The notes under the pieces: generated by a model
Databases searched by the model: none
The model's input: only the letters and a program-made list of their open reading frames with translations
What the model was told of the DNA's origin: nothing
Made by a program: the position numbers and the translations under genes
In this document: positions 16,360-23,814 of the stretch, piece after piece
Layout: every line of letters begins with the position of its first letter
Position numbering within the stretch: the stretch's first letter is position 1
From: Paenibacillus doosanensis
GTDB taxonomy: Bacteria; Bacillota; Bacilli; Paenibacillales; NBRC-103111
Reading direction: 5' to 3'
DNA: 64,000 nt
Assembly: GCF_025060755.1 (NCBI RefSeq)
Contig: NZ_JANYUY010000008.1
Span: forward strand, 100,018 to 164,017

Positions 16360-18195
16360 TTAGATGCTAGGGACTCGTTTCGGACGATTTGGTTCCGGTT
16401 TCGGAAGTTCGTCCCCTTCATCGTCCTCGCGATCCAGCGCGGGCAGCTGCAGCGTCACCCGGGTGCCGGCGTCGATCCGGCTTTCAATCTCGATGCCGTA
16501 CTGATCTCCGAAGGCCAGCCGGATGCGCTTGTGAATGTTCAGGAGCCCCATGCCTCTCGCACCCGGAACCTGCTGATACGTCTCGGAGCGGGATAAATAA
16601 TGCTGAAGATCGCGCAGCTCCTCTTCCTCGATCCCTTTGCCGTCGTCGGAAATTTCAAAGCAAACCCAGCCGTCTTTGGTTTTCCAGCCTTTGATGCTGA
16701 TGCCGCCTTTGCCGCTTTTGCGCTCCAGCCCGTGATATACCGCATTTTCCACGATCGGCTGCAAAATCATTTTGGGCATTTTCAAATCGAGCAGGCTTTC
16801 TTCAATCCGGATATCCGCATGAAACTTATCGACGTACCGGATGGACATGATTCGCAAATAATCTTGAATGCAGCCGATCTCGCTGCGGATCAGCACGAAG
16901 TTCTCCTCTTTAATGCCGTATCTGAAAATTTGCGCCATCGCGATGGAAATTTCGACAATTTCCATCACTTTGCTCGCCAGGGCGATGCTGCGGATGCATT
17001 CTAACGTGTTATACAAAAAATGGGGATTAATTTGGCTTTGCAGGGAGGACAGTTCCGCCTGTTTTTTGGCGAGTTCCATTTGGTACAGCGAGGTATTGGC
17101 CTGAATGAACCTTTCATTCGCCTCATCGATTTTATCGAGCATCCGGTTGATCTCCGCCGCCAATATGCCGATTTCGCTGCGCACCGACAGCAAAAGACGC
17201 TGCTTCCCGCCGTAGTTGCCGATATAATTGACAAATCGAATAATCGCGCTTAACGGGATCGTCACGCTGCGAATAAACAGCAGCCCCATAACCAGAATGA
17301 TCAGCGTCATCACCATGCCGATGATGAGACCGATATTGCGGATGGCGCGAAGCTCGTCCGTCATTTCTTTAATCGGGATTAAACTGACGATTTTCCATTG
17401 GAGGGGACCGATTTCCTTGATCTGCACGTGATCGGCTTTGCTCAGCTCGTCCAGAGACTTGACGTCGAAGAACTTTCCTTTGGCCGCGGCTTCGCTTGCC
17501 GTGACGATGCGCTGCTCGTTGTCGACAATCATCAGGCGGGAATTCGGCGTCCCCTTAATATCTCTGACGATATGATCCAACGCGTCGGTTTTGTAGATGA
17601 CGACGCAGGTTCCAAGCTCCGGCGTGTCGCTGGCGTCGTTGATCGACGAAAAGATGGGCTGAATATAAACATAAGCGGGGTTGGCCAATTCCGGGGCCGT
17701 TATTTTGCCGTAAAACTGCGCCTTCGGATTTTGAATATTCAAGCTGTACTTCTTTTTGACGCCGTCCAGAACGACGTAATCGTCCGGGTTCGATGCGCCG
17801 ATGATGTTGCCCGATTTGTCGACCATCAGAATCGACTGAATGTTCTTGTTCGCGGCTTTTACGCCGGAGAGAATCTCCATGACCATTTTATTCAATTTGA
17901 GCCGGTAAATCGGATCGCCCGACCCCAGATAATCATGCGTCATCGTGTTATAAGCGGAAGCGAGCGCGGCGTCCTTAATATCCTGATTAAACGATACGAG
18001 TCTTTCTTCCACCTGTTTCATAATGTTCGACGTGTGGATATTTTCCTTATCCTCGGTCAGCCCGTAAAAATTCATATAATAATAAATTTGCAAAAGAAAG
18101 ATCATCAAGGTCGAAATGCCGACCATCAGCAGCAGCTTCTGTTTCAGGGTCATGCCGGTTACGATACGCACTTCTCTCGCCAGCCTCCGTTTCAA
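16360..18195 (-). CDS. YesM-type sensor histidine kinase
   Basis: About 611 residues. TM helix 1 is LLLMVGISTLMIFLLQIYYY. A roughly 240-residue extracytoplasmic Cache-like sensor follows, then TM helix 2 IGLIIGMVMTLIILVMGLLF and a HAMP segment. The phospho-acceptor box is INPHFLYNTLECIRSIA, and the ATPase domain has ISDDGKGIEEEEL and GARGMGLLNIHKRIR. This is the LytS/YesM family that signals to AraC-type response regulators. The TTG at 18195 overlaps the regulator's stop by 4 bp; a GTG at 18171 behind CGGAGG is an alternative start. Partner: the response regulator immediately upstream. Confidence 0.9.
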   Translation of the reverse strand: MKRRLAREVRIVTGMTLKQKLLLMVGISTLMIFLLQIYYYMNFYGLTEDKENIHTSNIMKQVEERLVSFNQDIKDAALASAYNTMTHDYLGSGDPIYRLKLNKMVMEILSGVKAANKNIQSILMVDKSGNIIGASNPDDYVVLDGVKKKYSLNIQNPKAQFYGKITAPELANPAYVYIQPIFSSINDASDTPELGTCVVIYKTDALDHIVRDIKGTPNSRLMIVDNEQRIVTASEAAAKGKFFDVKSLDELSKADHVQIKEIGPLQWKIVSLIPIKEMTDELRAIRNIGLIIGMVMTLIILVMGLLFIRSVTIPLSAIIRFVNYIGNYGGKQRLLLSVRSEIGILAAEINRMLDKIDEANERFIQANTSLYQMELAKKQAELSSLQSQINPHFLYNTLECIRSIALASKVMEIVEISIAMAQIFRYGIKEENFVLIRSEIGCIQDYLRIMSIRYVDKFHADIRIEESLLDLKMPKMILQPIVENAVYHGLERKSGKGGISIKGWKTKDGWVCFEISDDGKGIEEEELRDLQHYLSRSETYQQVPGARGMGLLNIHKRIRLAFGDQYGIEIESRIDAGTRVTLQLPALDREDDEGDELPKPEPNRPKRVPSI

Positions 18196-19640
18196 TAGGT
18201 TGCCTTGAGCTTACGGTAATTCGATGGAGTGAGCCCGTACCATTTCTTAAACACTTTGTTGAAGTACGCATAATCCTTGTAGCCTACTTTCTCGCATACT
18301 TCATGAATCGAATGGCTCCGCTCCCTCAGCAGCAGCTCCGCTTTTTTCATTCTCAGCCGGGTCATATAATCGGTGAAGGTCGATTTGGTCGTTTTCTGGA
18401 ATAAGTCGCAGCAGTACGTGTAATTAATGTAAAACCGGTGGGAAAGCTCTTTGAGGTGAAGCTCCTCCATATAATGGCTGTCGACGTACTCCAGAAGCAG
18501 CCCGAAGTTTTCGTTGACGGCAAAATTGGCATCCGCGCCGGAAGCCTCCGCAGCCGGCACAGCCAGCTGCTTCAAGTAAGCGCACAGCTGCTCGAAATCG
18601 GCAAAACGCGCCGTTAATTCCTCGTAATCCATAAATTGCAGCTCTTCCCGCAAGGAGCTTTCGCCGAACGGCTTATGCAGGGCGGAGACGATTTGATTCC
18701 AGAAGTAAATGACGTCTTTGATCCCCGCCTTCTTCTTGCGGAACAGTTCGGGAAACGACTCGTACTGCGGAATCGGATATTCCCCCGCAGGCTGCTGCAG
18801 GGCGGAACAAAGCTCGTACACCCGTTTTCTAAGCTCCGGGAGACTTTCTTTTCGGAACAGAAATACGCCGCCTTCGGGGAACAGAAACGACGATTGCAGC
18901 GCTGAACGAGCCTCTTCAATCGCTTCCGCGATGCCCCTGTCTCCGGGCGACGGGCGGCTGACGCCGATAAACAGCCCGGTCGCGTCCGCAACCTGCCACC
19001 GCGCTTCCAGCGCCGAATGGATGCACGACGCGTCCGCAGCCAGTATAACCGTACGGCCCGGATCGGCCCGGAAGGCGATATGCCCGGTTCCTTCCAGCCA
19101 GCCTTCCGCTTCGGCCAGCCTCGCTTCGGACGCCGATTCCATCCACAGCGCCTGCAGCGGCTTGCCCTGCCGCCGGAACCCTCTGGCACTCAGCAGCTCC
19201 TCGATGCGGGCTTCTTCCCCTTTATACAGCGCTTCCATAACATCTTTATCCTTTTGACGCTGCGCAGCTTCAAGCTGCTCATGCAGCCGTTTCAGCACGG
19301 CGTCGGCCTCCTCGAACTGCAGCGGCTTCAGCAGGTAATCGAAGCAGCCCAAGCGAAGCGATTCCTGAGCGTAATGAAAATCCGCCGCTCCGCTAATAAT
19401 GATAAATTCGGAACCGATCCCCTCCTCTCTGCTCTTGCGCATTAAATCCATGCCGGAAATTTCCGGCATTCGAATATCCGTCACTACCGCATCGGGCCGT
19501 TCCTGCCGGATGTACTCCCAGGCTTCCTGCGAATCCGTCGTCTCCATAGCTACCTCGAAGCCGTAATCGTCCCAACGGAACGTATTGCGGATTCCTTTCA
19601 ACACCCACGGTTCGTCATCGACAATCGCTACTCGGTACAT
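18192..19640 (-). CDS. YesN-type response regulator with AraC DNA-binding domain
   Basis: A 482-residue regulator. The N-terminal receiver domain has the acidic pair VAIVDDEPW, the phosphorylatable Asp in AVVTDIRMPEISGMDL and the Lys in YLLKPLQFEEAD. A long helical middle region links to a C-terminal AraC domain with LKELSHRFYINYTYCCDLFQ and IHEVCEKVGYKDYAYFNKVF. It is co-transcribed with the kinase gene, overlapping by 4 bp. Such pairs usually activate a nearby sugar importer, here most likely the island that continues down the same strand. Confidence 0.92.
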   Translation of the reverse strand: MYRVAIVDDEPWVLKGIRNTFRWDDYGFEVAMETTDSQEAWEYIRQERPDAVVTDIRMPEISGMDLMRKSREEGIGSEFIIISGAADFHYAQESLRLGCFDYLLKPLQFEEADAVLKRLHEQLEAAQRQKDKDVMEALYKGEEARIEELLSARGFRRQGKPLQALWMESASEARLAEAEGWLEGTGHIAFRADPGRTVILAADASCIHSALEARWQVADATGLFIGVSRPSPGDRGIAEAIEEARSALQSSFLFPEGGVFLFRKESLPELRKRVYELCSALQQPAGEYPIPQYESFPELFRKKKAGIKDVIYFWNQIVSALHKPFGESSLREELQFMDYEELTARFADFEQLCAYLKQLAVPAAEASGADANFAVNENFGLLLEYVDSHYMEELHLKELSHRFYINYTYCCDLFQKTTKSTFTDYMTRLRMKKAELLLRERSHSIHEVCEKVGYKDYAYFNKVFKKWYGLTPSNYRKLKATY

Positions 19641-19678
19641 AGCCCTCCCCCTCCCCCTTCTGACGATAGAAAAAACAC

Positions 19679-19696
19679 AGGCTTACAATTAAGCCT
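19679..19696 (-). terminator. Terminator-like hairpin in front of the response regulator
   Basis: AGGCTTACAATTAAGCCT forms a 7-bp stem with a four-base loop. Read on the minus strand it is followed by GTGTTTTTTC. It lies about 40 bp upstream of the response-regulator start and would act as an intrinsic terminator on that strand. No minus-strand gene precedes it, so it may be an attenuator in the leader of the regulator operon or a relic. Confidence 0.5.
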
Positions 19697-19858
19697 GCAT
19701 GCGGTTTAAGTCTACTATAATCTTCATTATACGGCAGGCACTTTAAAAAAATATGCGAAACGTGGCTGGGGAATCCGCGGGGATTATGTCGAAAACGGTC
19801 GATGCGACGCATTTTCGCCGGGTCCGGGCCAAGGAAGTGCAGCACGCTCGCCATGCCG

Positions 19859-19887
19859 TTGTTAAACCGCGCTTTATTGTATATAAT
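19859..19887 (+). promoter_or_regulatory. Strong sigma-A-type promoter of the peptide/amidoligase unit
   Basis: TTGTTA (19859-19864) and a perfect TATAAT (19882-19887) are separated by 17 bp. Transcription would begin near 19894, 33 bases ahead of the start of the 24-codon ORF. Confidence 0.75.
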
Positions 19888-19926
19888 TCCCATATACCCA
19901 ACACAAAATGTTAAGGAGGACAAGCG

Positions 19927-20001
19927 ATGACGGCAAAACCTAATGTCCCCGCCAAGCGATCCTTAAGCCTTGAAGCCGATCCAAGCGCCGTTCCCCGGTA
20001 A
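19927..20001 (+). CDS. 24-residue peptide upstream of an amidoligase (leader or modified peptide, unproven)
   Basis: A 24-codon ORF beginning MTAKPNVPAKRSLSLEA and ending DPSAVPR. It is preceded by an excellent ribosome site TAAGGAGG five to six bases before the ATG, and a consensus promoter lies 40 bp upstream. It ends 71 bp before the amidoligase ATG, with no terminator between them. I recognise no family. The peptide is hydrophilic, has no signal or membrane segment, and carries two lysines, one Glu and one Asp that could be amide-ligation sites. It could be a substrate peptide of the amidoligase, a regulatory leader peptide, or a fortuitous ORF; the ribosome site argues against the last. 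Confidence 0.5.
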   Translation: MTAKPNVPAKRSLSLEADPSAVPR

Positions 20002-20072
20002 CCCCGAGGACCGCCTCTTCGTTTTCTTATTGGTACTGGTACAAATCGATAATGAAAGCGGGAGGATAACCG

Positions 20073-20978
20073 ATGTGGCCTAAAGAAACGGATTGGACGA
20101 GTTTGAAGTTTGGAGTGGAAATCGAATTTATCGGCGGCGAGCCGGAGCATTTGGAGCTGCTGCCCGGCTGGGTAATGTCGCTGGACGAACGTCTGATCGA
20201 CGAAACGGGGGAGGAATCGGGCAGCGAGCTGAAGACGCCTCCCCTCTTATGGGGAGAACGCGAACAAATCGCCGTCATGCTGGAGCGGCTGCAGGCCCAA
20301 GGAGCCGCCGTCAACTGGAGCTGCGGACTGCATGTTCACGTCGGGCTCGAGCCGTGGGGAGAGCGGATACTGCTCCCCTTGCTGGATGCGGCGCTGGCTT
20401 ATCAGCATGCGCTCCGAGCCTTGCTCCGCACGGCGGAGCATCGGCTGCTGTTCTGCCCTCCTGTGACCGCGGAGATGCGGGACCGCTGCGCAGCCGAAGC
20501 GAGCGAGGATTCCGTCCGCCGCCGCGGGCGTCCCCAGTCCCATCGCTGCGGAATCAATGCCGCCGCATGGTTCGACATCGGCACCGCCGAGATCCGGTAT
20601 GCGAACGGCAGCATGGACTATCAAGAGATCCTCCGGACGGTGCAGCTCTGCCTTCGCTTCATAGCCGCCGTCGGCGCAGGCCACAAGCTGTCCGGCAAGC
20701 CGCATGAGCTGGCGGCCCTCCTCGGCGTCCCCGCTCGCGGCTATCCGGCGCCGATCGCGCCGCCCCGCTGGTTTCGGGAGCGGACATGGCTGGACAATGC
20801 CCTGATCCCGCTGCTCGCTCCTATGGCCGGCGAGTTGGTGCCCGGCGGGGAAATCCATCACATTTTGCCGTATGCGGACGGCTTGTCCGTAGCCATAGAA
20901 GGCGACGACGGCAGATTGCGCCGATACGCCCTTGAGCTTCCCGCGGCGGGCTGGAACATCGTACGCCGCATTCCGTAA
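20073..20978 (+). CDS. Putative amidoligase (COOH-NH2 ligase of the glutamine synthetase/GCS fold)
   Basis: A 301-residue soluble enzyme. Diagnostic blocks of the Amidoligase_2 family are LKFGVEIEFIG (E16, E18), SELKTPPLL (E52), NWSCGLHVHVGL (H87, H89) and GTAEIRYANGSMDYQEI (E173, R175). In this fold these line the ATP/Mg site that couples a carboxylate to an amine, for example in peptide tagging or small-peptide synthesis. The ATG follows GGGAGGAT. It is the second and last gene of a short plus-strand unit with the 24-codon ORF, ending in a strong terminator. No ATP-grasp, transporter or protease partner is adjacent. The substrate is unknown. Confidence 0.82.
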   Translation: MWPKETDWTSLKFGVEIEFIGGEPEHLELLPGWVMSLDERLIDETGEESGSELKTPPLLWGEREQIAVMLERLQAQGAAVNWSCGLHVHVGLEPWGERILLPLLDAALAYQHALRALLRTAEHRLLFCPPVTAEMRDRCAAEASEDSVRRRGRPQSHRCGINAAAWFDIGTAEIRYANGSMDYQEILRTVQLCLRFIAAVGAGHKLSGKPHELAALLGVPARGYPAPIAPPRWFRERTWLDNALIPLLAPMAGELVPGGEIHHILPYADGLSVAIEGDDGRLRRYALELPAAGWNIVRRIP

Positions 20979-20988
20979 CAACGACATG

Positions 20989-21021
20989 GACCCTTCCGCC
21001 GAGGCGGGAGGGTCTTCTTTT
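20989..21021 (+). terminator. Rho-independent terminator after the amidoligase
   Basis: A GACCCTTCCGCC / GGCGGGAGGGTC stem, nearly perfect with a two-base GA loop, followed by TTCTTTT. Confidence 0.85.
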
Positions 21022-21049
21022 CACGGCTCGACCGACAGAAGCAGAAGCT

Positions 21050-22453
21050 TCATATTTTGATCCAGGCATCGCCCGCCCAGGAATGGATATGGTACCATCC
21101 GTCGCCGCCTTTTTCGAAAGCAGTTACTTTTTGCGGAGTAATCTGGCCCAGCTTGTAGGCGTCGTCCCACGGGTATACGTTCAAATCGGTCACGCGCTTC
21201 ACTTCGACCGGCTCCTGAACGGGCTTTACATCCGCGGGAAGCGAGTATCGCAGAGTGATCCATTTGGGGCCCAGCACCGTCTGAATTTGATAATACCACT
21301 CGTTTTTCCAATAAGCGTAGCCGTGCCAGCGGGCCAGCACCTTCACCGTTTGCGGCGTAAGCAGAAATCCGCTCCCTTTGCCCATATTGACCGTATAAGG
21401 GTCGTCGAATACGAAGGTCGTGGACTTAAGCTCCAAGCTTTCATCCGGCTTGCTCGGCATAATTTCCAAAGCGCCGCCTTCGGGGTTAATCCACTTTTCT
21501 CCCAGCCATGTCTTCACTTTATAAAATTCGCCCTTCTGCGCGACGACCTGAAGAATTTGCGGAGTGATCTTGGCGATCGCCCACGCCGCGCCGCCTGCCG
21601 GGATGTCGTTAAACAAATTTTCCGGCTTGAAAATCGACAGCGTCTTGCTTACCGGGCTTTCTTGAAGATACGCATCCATAGGCAGTTCATTGACAACCAT
21701 CTTCCCGCTGAGCCGGTCGGCAATCGCATCCGCAATCGCTTCGTATCCGGCTGCGGCCGGGTGAATCGTGTCGTTCATCAAAGGATGATGCGGCATCGCT
21801 TTGCGGCCGAACACCAAATTCGGAATATCCAGCACATCGACCCGCTCGTCATAGCCCTCGAAGCTTTTGTACACTTCCCACAACTGATCGGAATACAGCT
21901 GGGCATTCTCGATCGGCGACAAATAAATGGAAGAAGACACATTCTGCGTTAAAAACGGATTCGGTATTCTCAGCAGCACGGCTCCGTTCGTCTCATGAAG
22001 CAGGCGGTCGACGGCAATCTGCAGATCCGCCCGGATCTGCTCCGGGCTGCGCCCCGGCGAATCGGAGCTGCCTCTTATATCGTTGATGCCGTAAGACAGA
22101 ATATACAAATCGGCCTGGTCGGCCACCGCCTGATCCAGCGTGTTGCCGTTCTTCGAGCTGTTATTGACAAAATTATGCAGCGTAATGCCGCTGGTTCCCC
22201 GGTTCTGCAATACCGCCCCTTCCAGCGGTCCTCCCGGCAAGGCATACTTGCTTTTCAAACGGTCAAACATCGCGGCCGCCGCTTCCGTCGTGCTGTCGCC
22301 GACAAAATCGATCCGCTTGCCGGATTTGGAGCTTTCGTAAAACGAATGAACAGGACCCGGCGCGGAAGCCGCCGCGGTGGCGGTGAAGCCTGAAAATGCT
22401 ATAGTGCAGGCAATCGTACAAGCTGCCATGATGGTTGCGATATTTTTCTTCAT
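21050..22453 (-). CDS. Secreted SGNH/GDSL hydrolase with three C-terminal SH3-like repeats
   Basis: About 467 residues. The signal peptide starts MKKNIATIMAACTIACTIAF. The SGNH domain has the nucleophile block DFVGDSTTEAAA, block III LSYGINDIRG and the catalytic Asp/His in MNDTIHPAAAGYEAI, so it is probably a secreted esterase or carbohydrate deacetylase. After about residue 250 come three copies of a motif, (I/L)TPQ...K(V)..W.G..WI, at KITPQILQVV, LTPQTVKVLA and ITPQKVTAFE. They resemble small SH3-like wall-binding repeats. An ATG 24 bp upstream is also in frame but has no ribosome site. The gene is convergent with the amidoligase. Confidence 0.85.
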   Translation of the reverse strand: MKKNIATIMAACTIACTIAFSGFTATAAASAPGPVHSFYESSKSGKRIDFVGDSTTEAAAAMFDRLKSKYALPGGPLEGAVLQNRGTSGITLHNFVNNSSKNGNTLDQAVADQADLYILSYGINDIRGSSDSPGRSPEQIRADLQIAVDRLLHETNGAVLLRIPNPFLTQNVSSSIYLSPIENAQLYSDQLWEVYKSFEGYDERVDVLDIPNLVFGRKAMPHHPLMNDTIHPAAAGYEAIADAIADRLSGKMVVNELPMDAYLQESPVSKTLSIFKPENLFNDIPAGGAAWAIAKITPQILQVVAQKGEFYKVKTWLGEKWINPEGGALEIMPSKPDESLELKSTTFVFDDPYTVNMGKGSGFLLTPQTVKVLARWHGYAYWKNEWYYQIQTVLGPKWITLRYSLPADVKPVQEPVEVKRVTDLNVYPWDDAYKLGQITPQKVTAFEKGGDGWYHIHSWAGDAWIKI

Positions 22454-22535
22454 CGGTATGCTCAGCTGCTCCTTCATGAATTGTCGTTTGGCCTATTATT
22501 GCCAAAAATCGCTGCGGGCACTAATCGCGCTCCGC

Positions 22536-22712
22536 TAGAAGGGCTGTGAAAAAGTCCGCTGCGGCGTCCATTTGATCCTCCAATCGCTGTTGAAAACGGA
22601 TTCTTTGGATTGTTTTTTCGTTTTTCTGTGGAGAGAATCCGTGTTCAAAGGCGAACGCTTACGCTTTTCCAGATTCAAATGGCCCCTCCGCTCTTTGTTC
22701 ACCGGGCTTCTA
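22536..22712. repeat. Dispersed MITE-like inverted-repeat element, long form (most complete copy)
   Basis: Ends TAGAAGGGCTGTGAAAAAGT and TTTGTTCACCGGGCTTCTA are imperfect inverted repeats. Both ends sit in CTAG, consistent with a duplicated TA target as in IS630/Tc1-mariner MITEs. It shares the GGCGAACGCTTACGC core with the other copies but carries an extra internal palindrome around 22580-22640 (AACGGATTCT against AGAATCCGT). It encodes no transposase. The short frames through it are not genes. Confidence 0.82.
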
Positions 22713-22841
22713 GGCGCACTCCCTAGTTTACGATTGAACACCGTTCAAATCAAGCGTTGCCCCGGCGAACAAGCCAAACTTCCGGCAGCGGCTGCCATAC
22801 CATGTTATAACTCGATACAATATGGAAAAAGAGCATCCCAT

Positions 22842-22871
22842 TTGACAGTTCGTATCCCCGCTTTTTATTAT
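22842..22871 (+). promoter_or_regulatory. Sigma-A-type promoter of the AraC gene
   Basis: A perfect TTGACA (22842-22847) and TATTAT (22866-22871) with an 18-bp spacer lie about 30 bp before the AraC start codon. Confidence 0.65.
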
Positions 22872-22902
22872 AGCTATAGCGGATGTTTAAGGGGGACGAT
22901 TC

Positions 22903-23766
22903 ATGTCAAAAGAAGATACTCATCTATCTGTGCTAAACTCTCTGGAAGGCTTGATCAGCGAGGTTCTGCTTCAGCCGTATACATTCCGGGCCATCTCCAG
23001 CCATAATGTCCACCTGGGCGTAAACTCCAAATGGTTCATTCCGGATCGAATCCTCGACGATATCCATATGCTGTACGTCGTTTCGGGCGAAGGCACTTAT
23101 GTCGTGGAAGACCGGACTATCCGGCTGACGCAAAACCATCTCCTATTTCTGATGAACGGCACGCGGCACTACGCTTACCGTAAGCAGGACACTTCCTTTC
23201 GGATCATTCCCATGCGGTTTCGCATCTACGACCCGACTGAGGATAAGCTGATCGTCTCCCGCATAAAGCCGTTTCATTTCTGTTATTGCCCGGGCAATCG
23301 GATGCTGATTCAGAACTTGTTCGAAACGATTCATAAATACCGTCAGCTGCCTCCGTCGATCACGAAGGACGCCCTCGTTCACGCCGTTCTCTCGCATGCT
23401 TTGGCGGCGATCCACAGCGATTACGAGTCAGCCTTGAACCGGCACAAAATTCATCCCGGAATCGCAAAGCTGAAAGAATATATCGACGATCGCCCGACGG
23501 AACGGTCCAGCCTGCCGCAATTGGCGGAAGTAGCCGGACTGTCGGCCCATTATTGCTCCAAAAAGTTTCACCAGGCTTACGGGATGCCGCTAAAGGAATA
23601 CCAGGTCATGAAACGTATGGAGTATGCCGAATATTTGCTGCAACACTCGAATCAGTCGGTCAAAGAATTGGCGCTGATCATCGGCTATCCCGATCCGTAT
23701 ACGTTTTCCAAGCAATTCAAAAAGTACAGAGGGTATTCGCCGTCTTCCGTCACCCCCGCCTTATGA
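22903..23766 (+). CDS. AraC family transcriptional regulator
   Basis: A 287-residue regulator. The N-terminal cupin-like half has MLYVVSGEGTYVVEDRTIRL. The C-terminal AraC domain has LPQLAEVAGLSAHYCSKKFH and VKELALIIGYPDPYTFSKQF, followed by GYSPSSV. The ATG follows GGGGG at a suitable distance. The gene faces the sulfatase gene tail to tail, separated by a 50-bp inverted repeat. The likely target is the sulfatase or another carbohydrate locus outside the window; the sequence does not decide. Confidence 0.9.
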   Translation: MSKEDTHLSVLNSLEGLISEVLLQPYTFRAISSHNVHLGVNSKWFIPDRILDDIHMLYVVSGEGTYVVEDRTIRLTQNHLLFLMNGTRHYAYRKQDTSFRIIPMRFRIYDPTEDKLIVSRIKPFHFCYCPGNRMLIQNLFETIHKYRQLPPSITKDALVHAVLSHALAAIHSDYESALNRHKIHPGIAKLKEYIDDRPTERSSLPQLAEVAGLSAHYCSKKFHQAYGMPLKEYQVMKRMEYAEYLLQHSNQSVKELALIIGYPDPYTFSKQFKKYRGYSPSSVTPAL

Positions 23767-23814
23767 GTCTGTCCAACGAAGTTAATTTTGTGTGTGGGTT
23801 CATCGGACAGACTC
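23765..23814. repeat. Inverted repeat with IS-end-like arms between convergent genes
   Basis: GAGTCTGTCC and GGACAGACTC form a perfect 10-bp inverted repeat around a 30-bp loop. The left arm and beyond (GAGTCTGTCCAACGAAGTTA) closely match the end of the IS1182-like element at 63631-63660. It may therefore be a minimal remnant of IS ends, and may also work as a bidirectional terminator. Each arm touches a stop codon. Confidence 0.6.

Larger units (their letters stand above)
22454..22902. other. Intergenic region between the SGNH hydrolase and an AraC regulator
   Basis: It holds the upstream region of the minus-strand hydrolase, a complete 177-bp copy of the dispersed inverted-repeat element (22536-22712), and the promoter of the plus-strand AraC gene. 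Between 22714 and 22840 nothing further was recognised. Confidence 0.6.

Noticed and set aside
20093..20707. Overlapping plus-strand frame within the amidoligase gene
   Set aside because: The alternative frame has Arg/Ala-rich composition, while the chosen frame contains all amidoligase motifs and the good ribosome site.
22535..22741. Short conserved peptide (VNKERRGHLNLEKRKRSPL and similar) appearing at several places
   Set aside because: The shared peptide is the translation of the dispersed inverted-repeat element, seen also at 10160-10240, 31980-32040 and 63540-63620. Conservation is at DNA level and in non-coding contexts.
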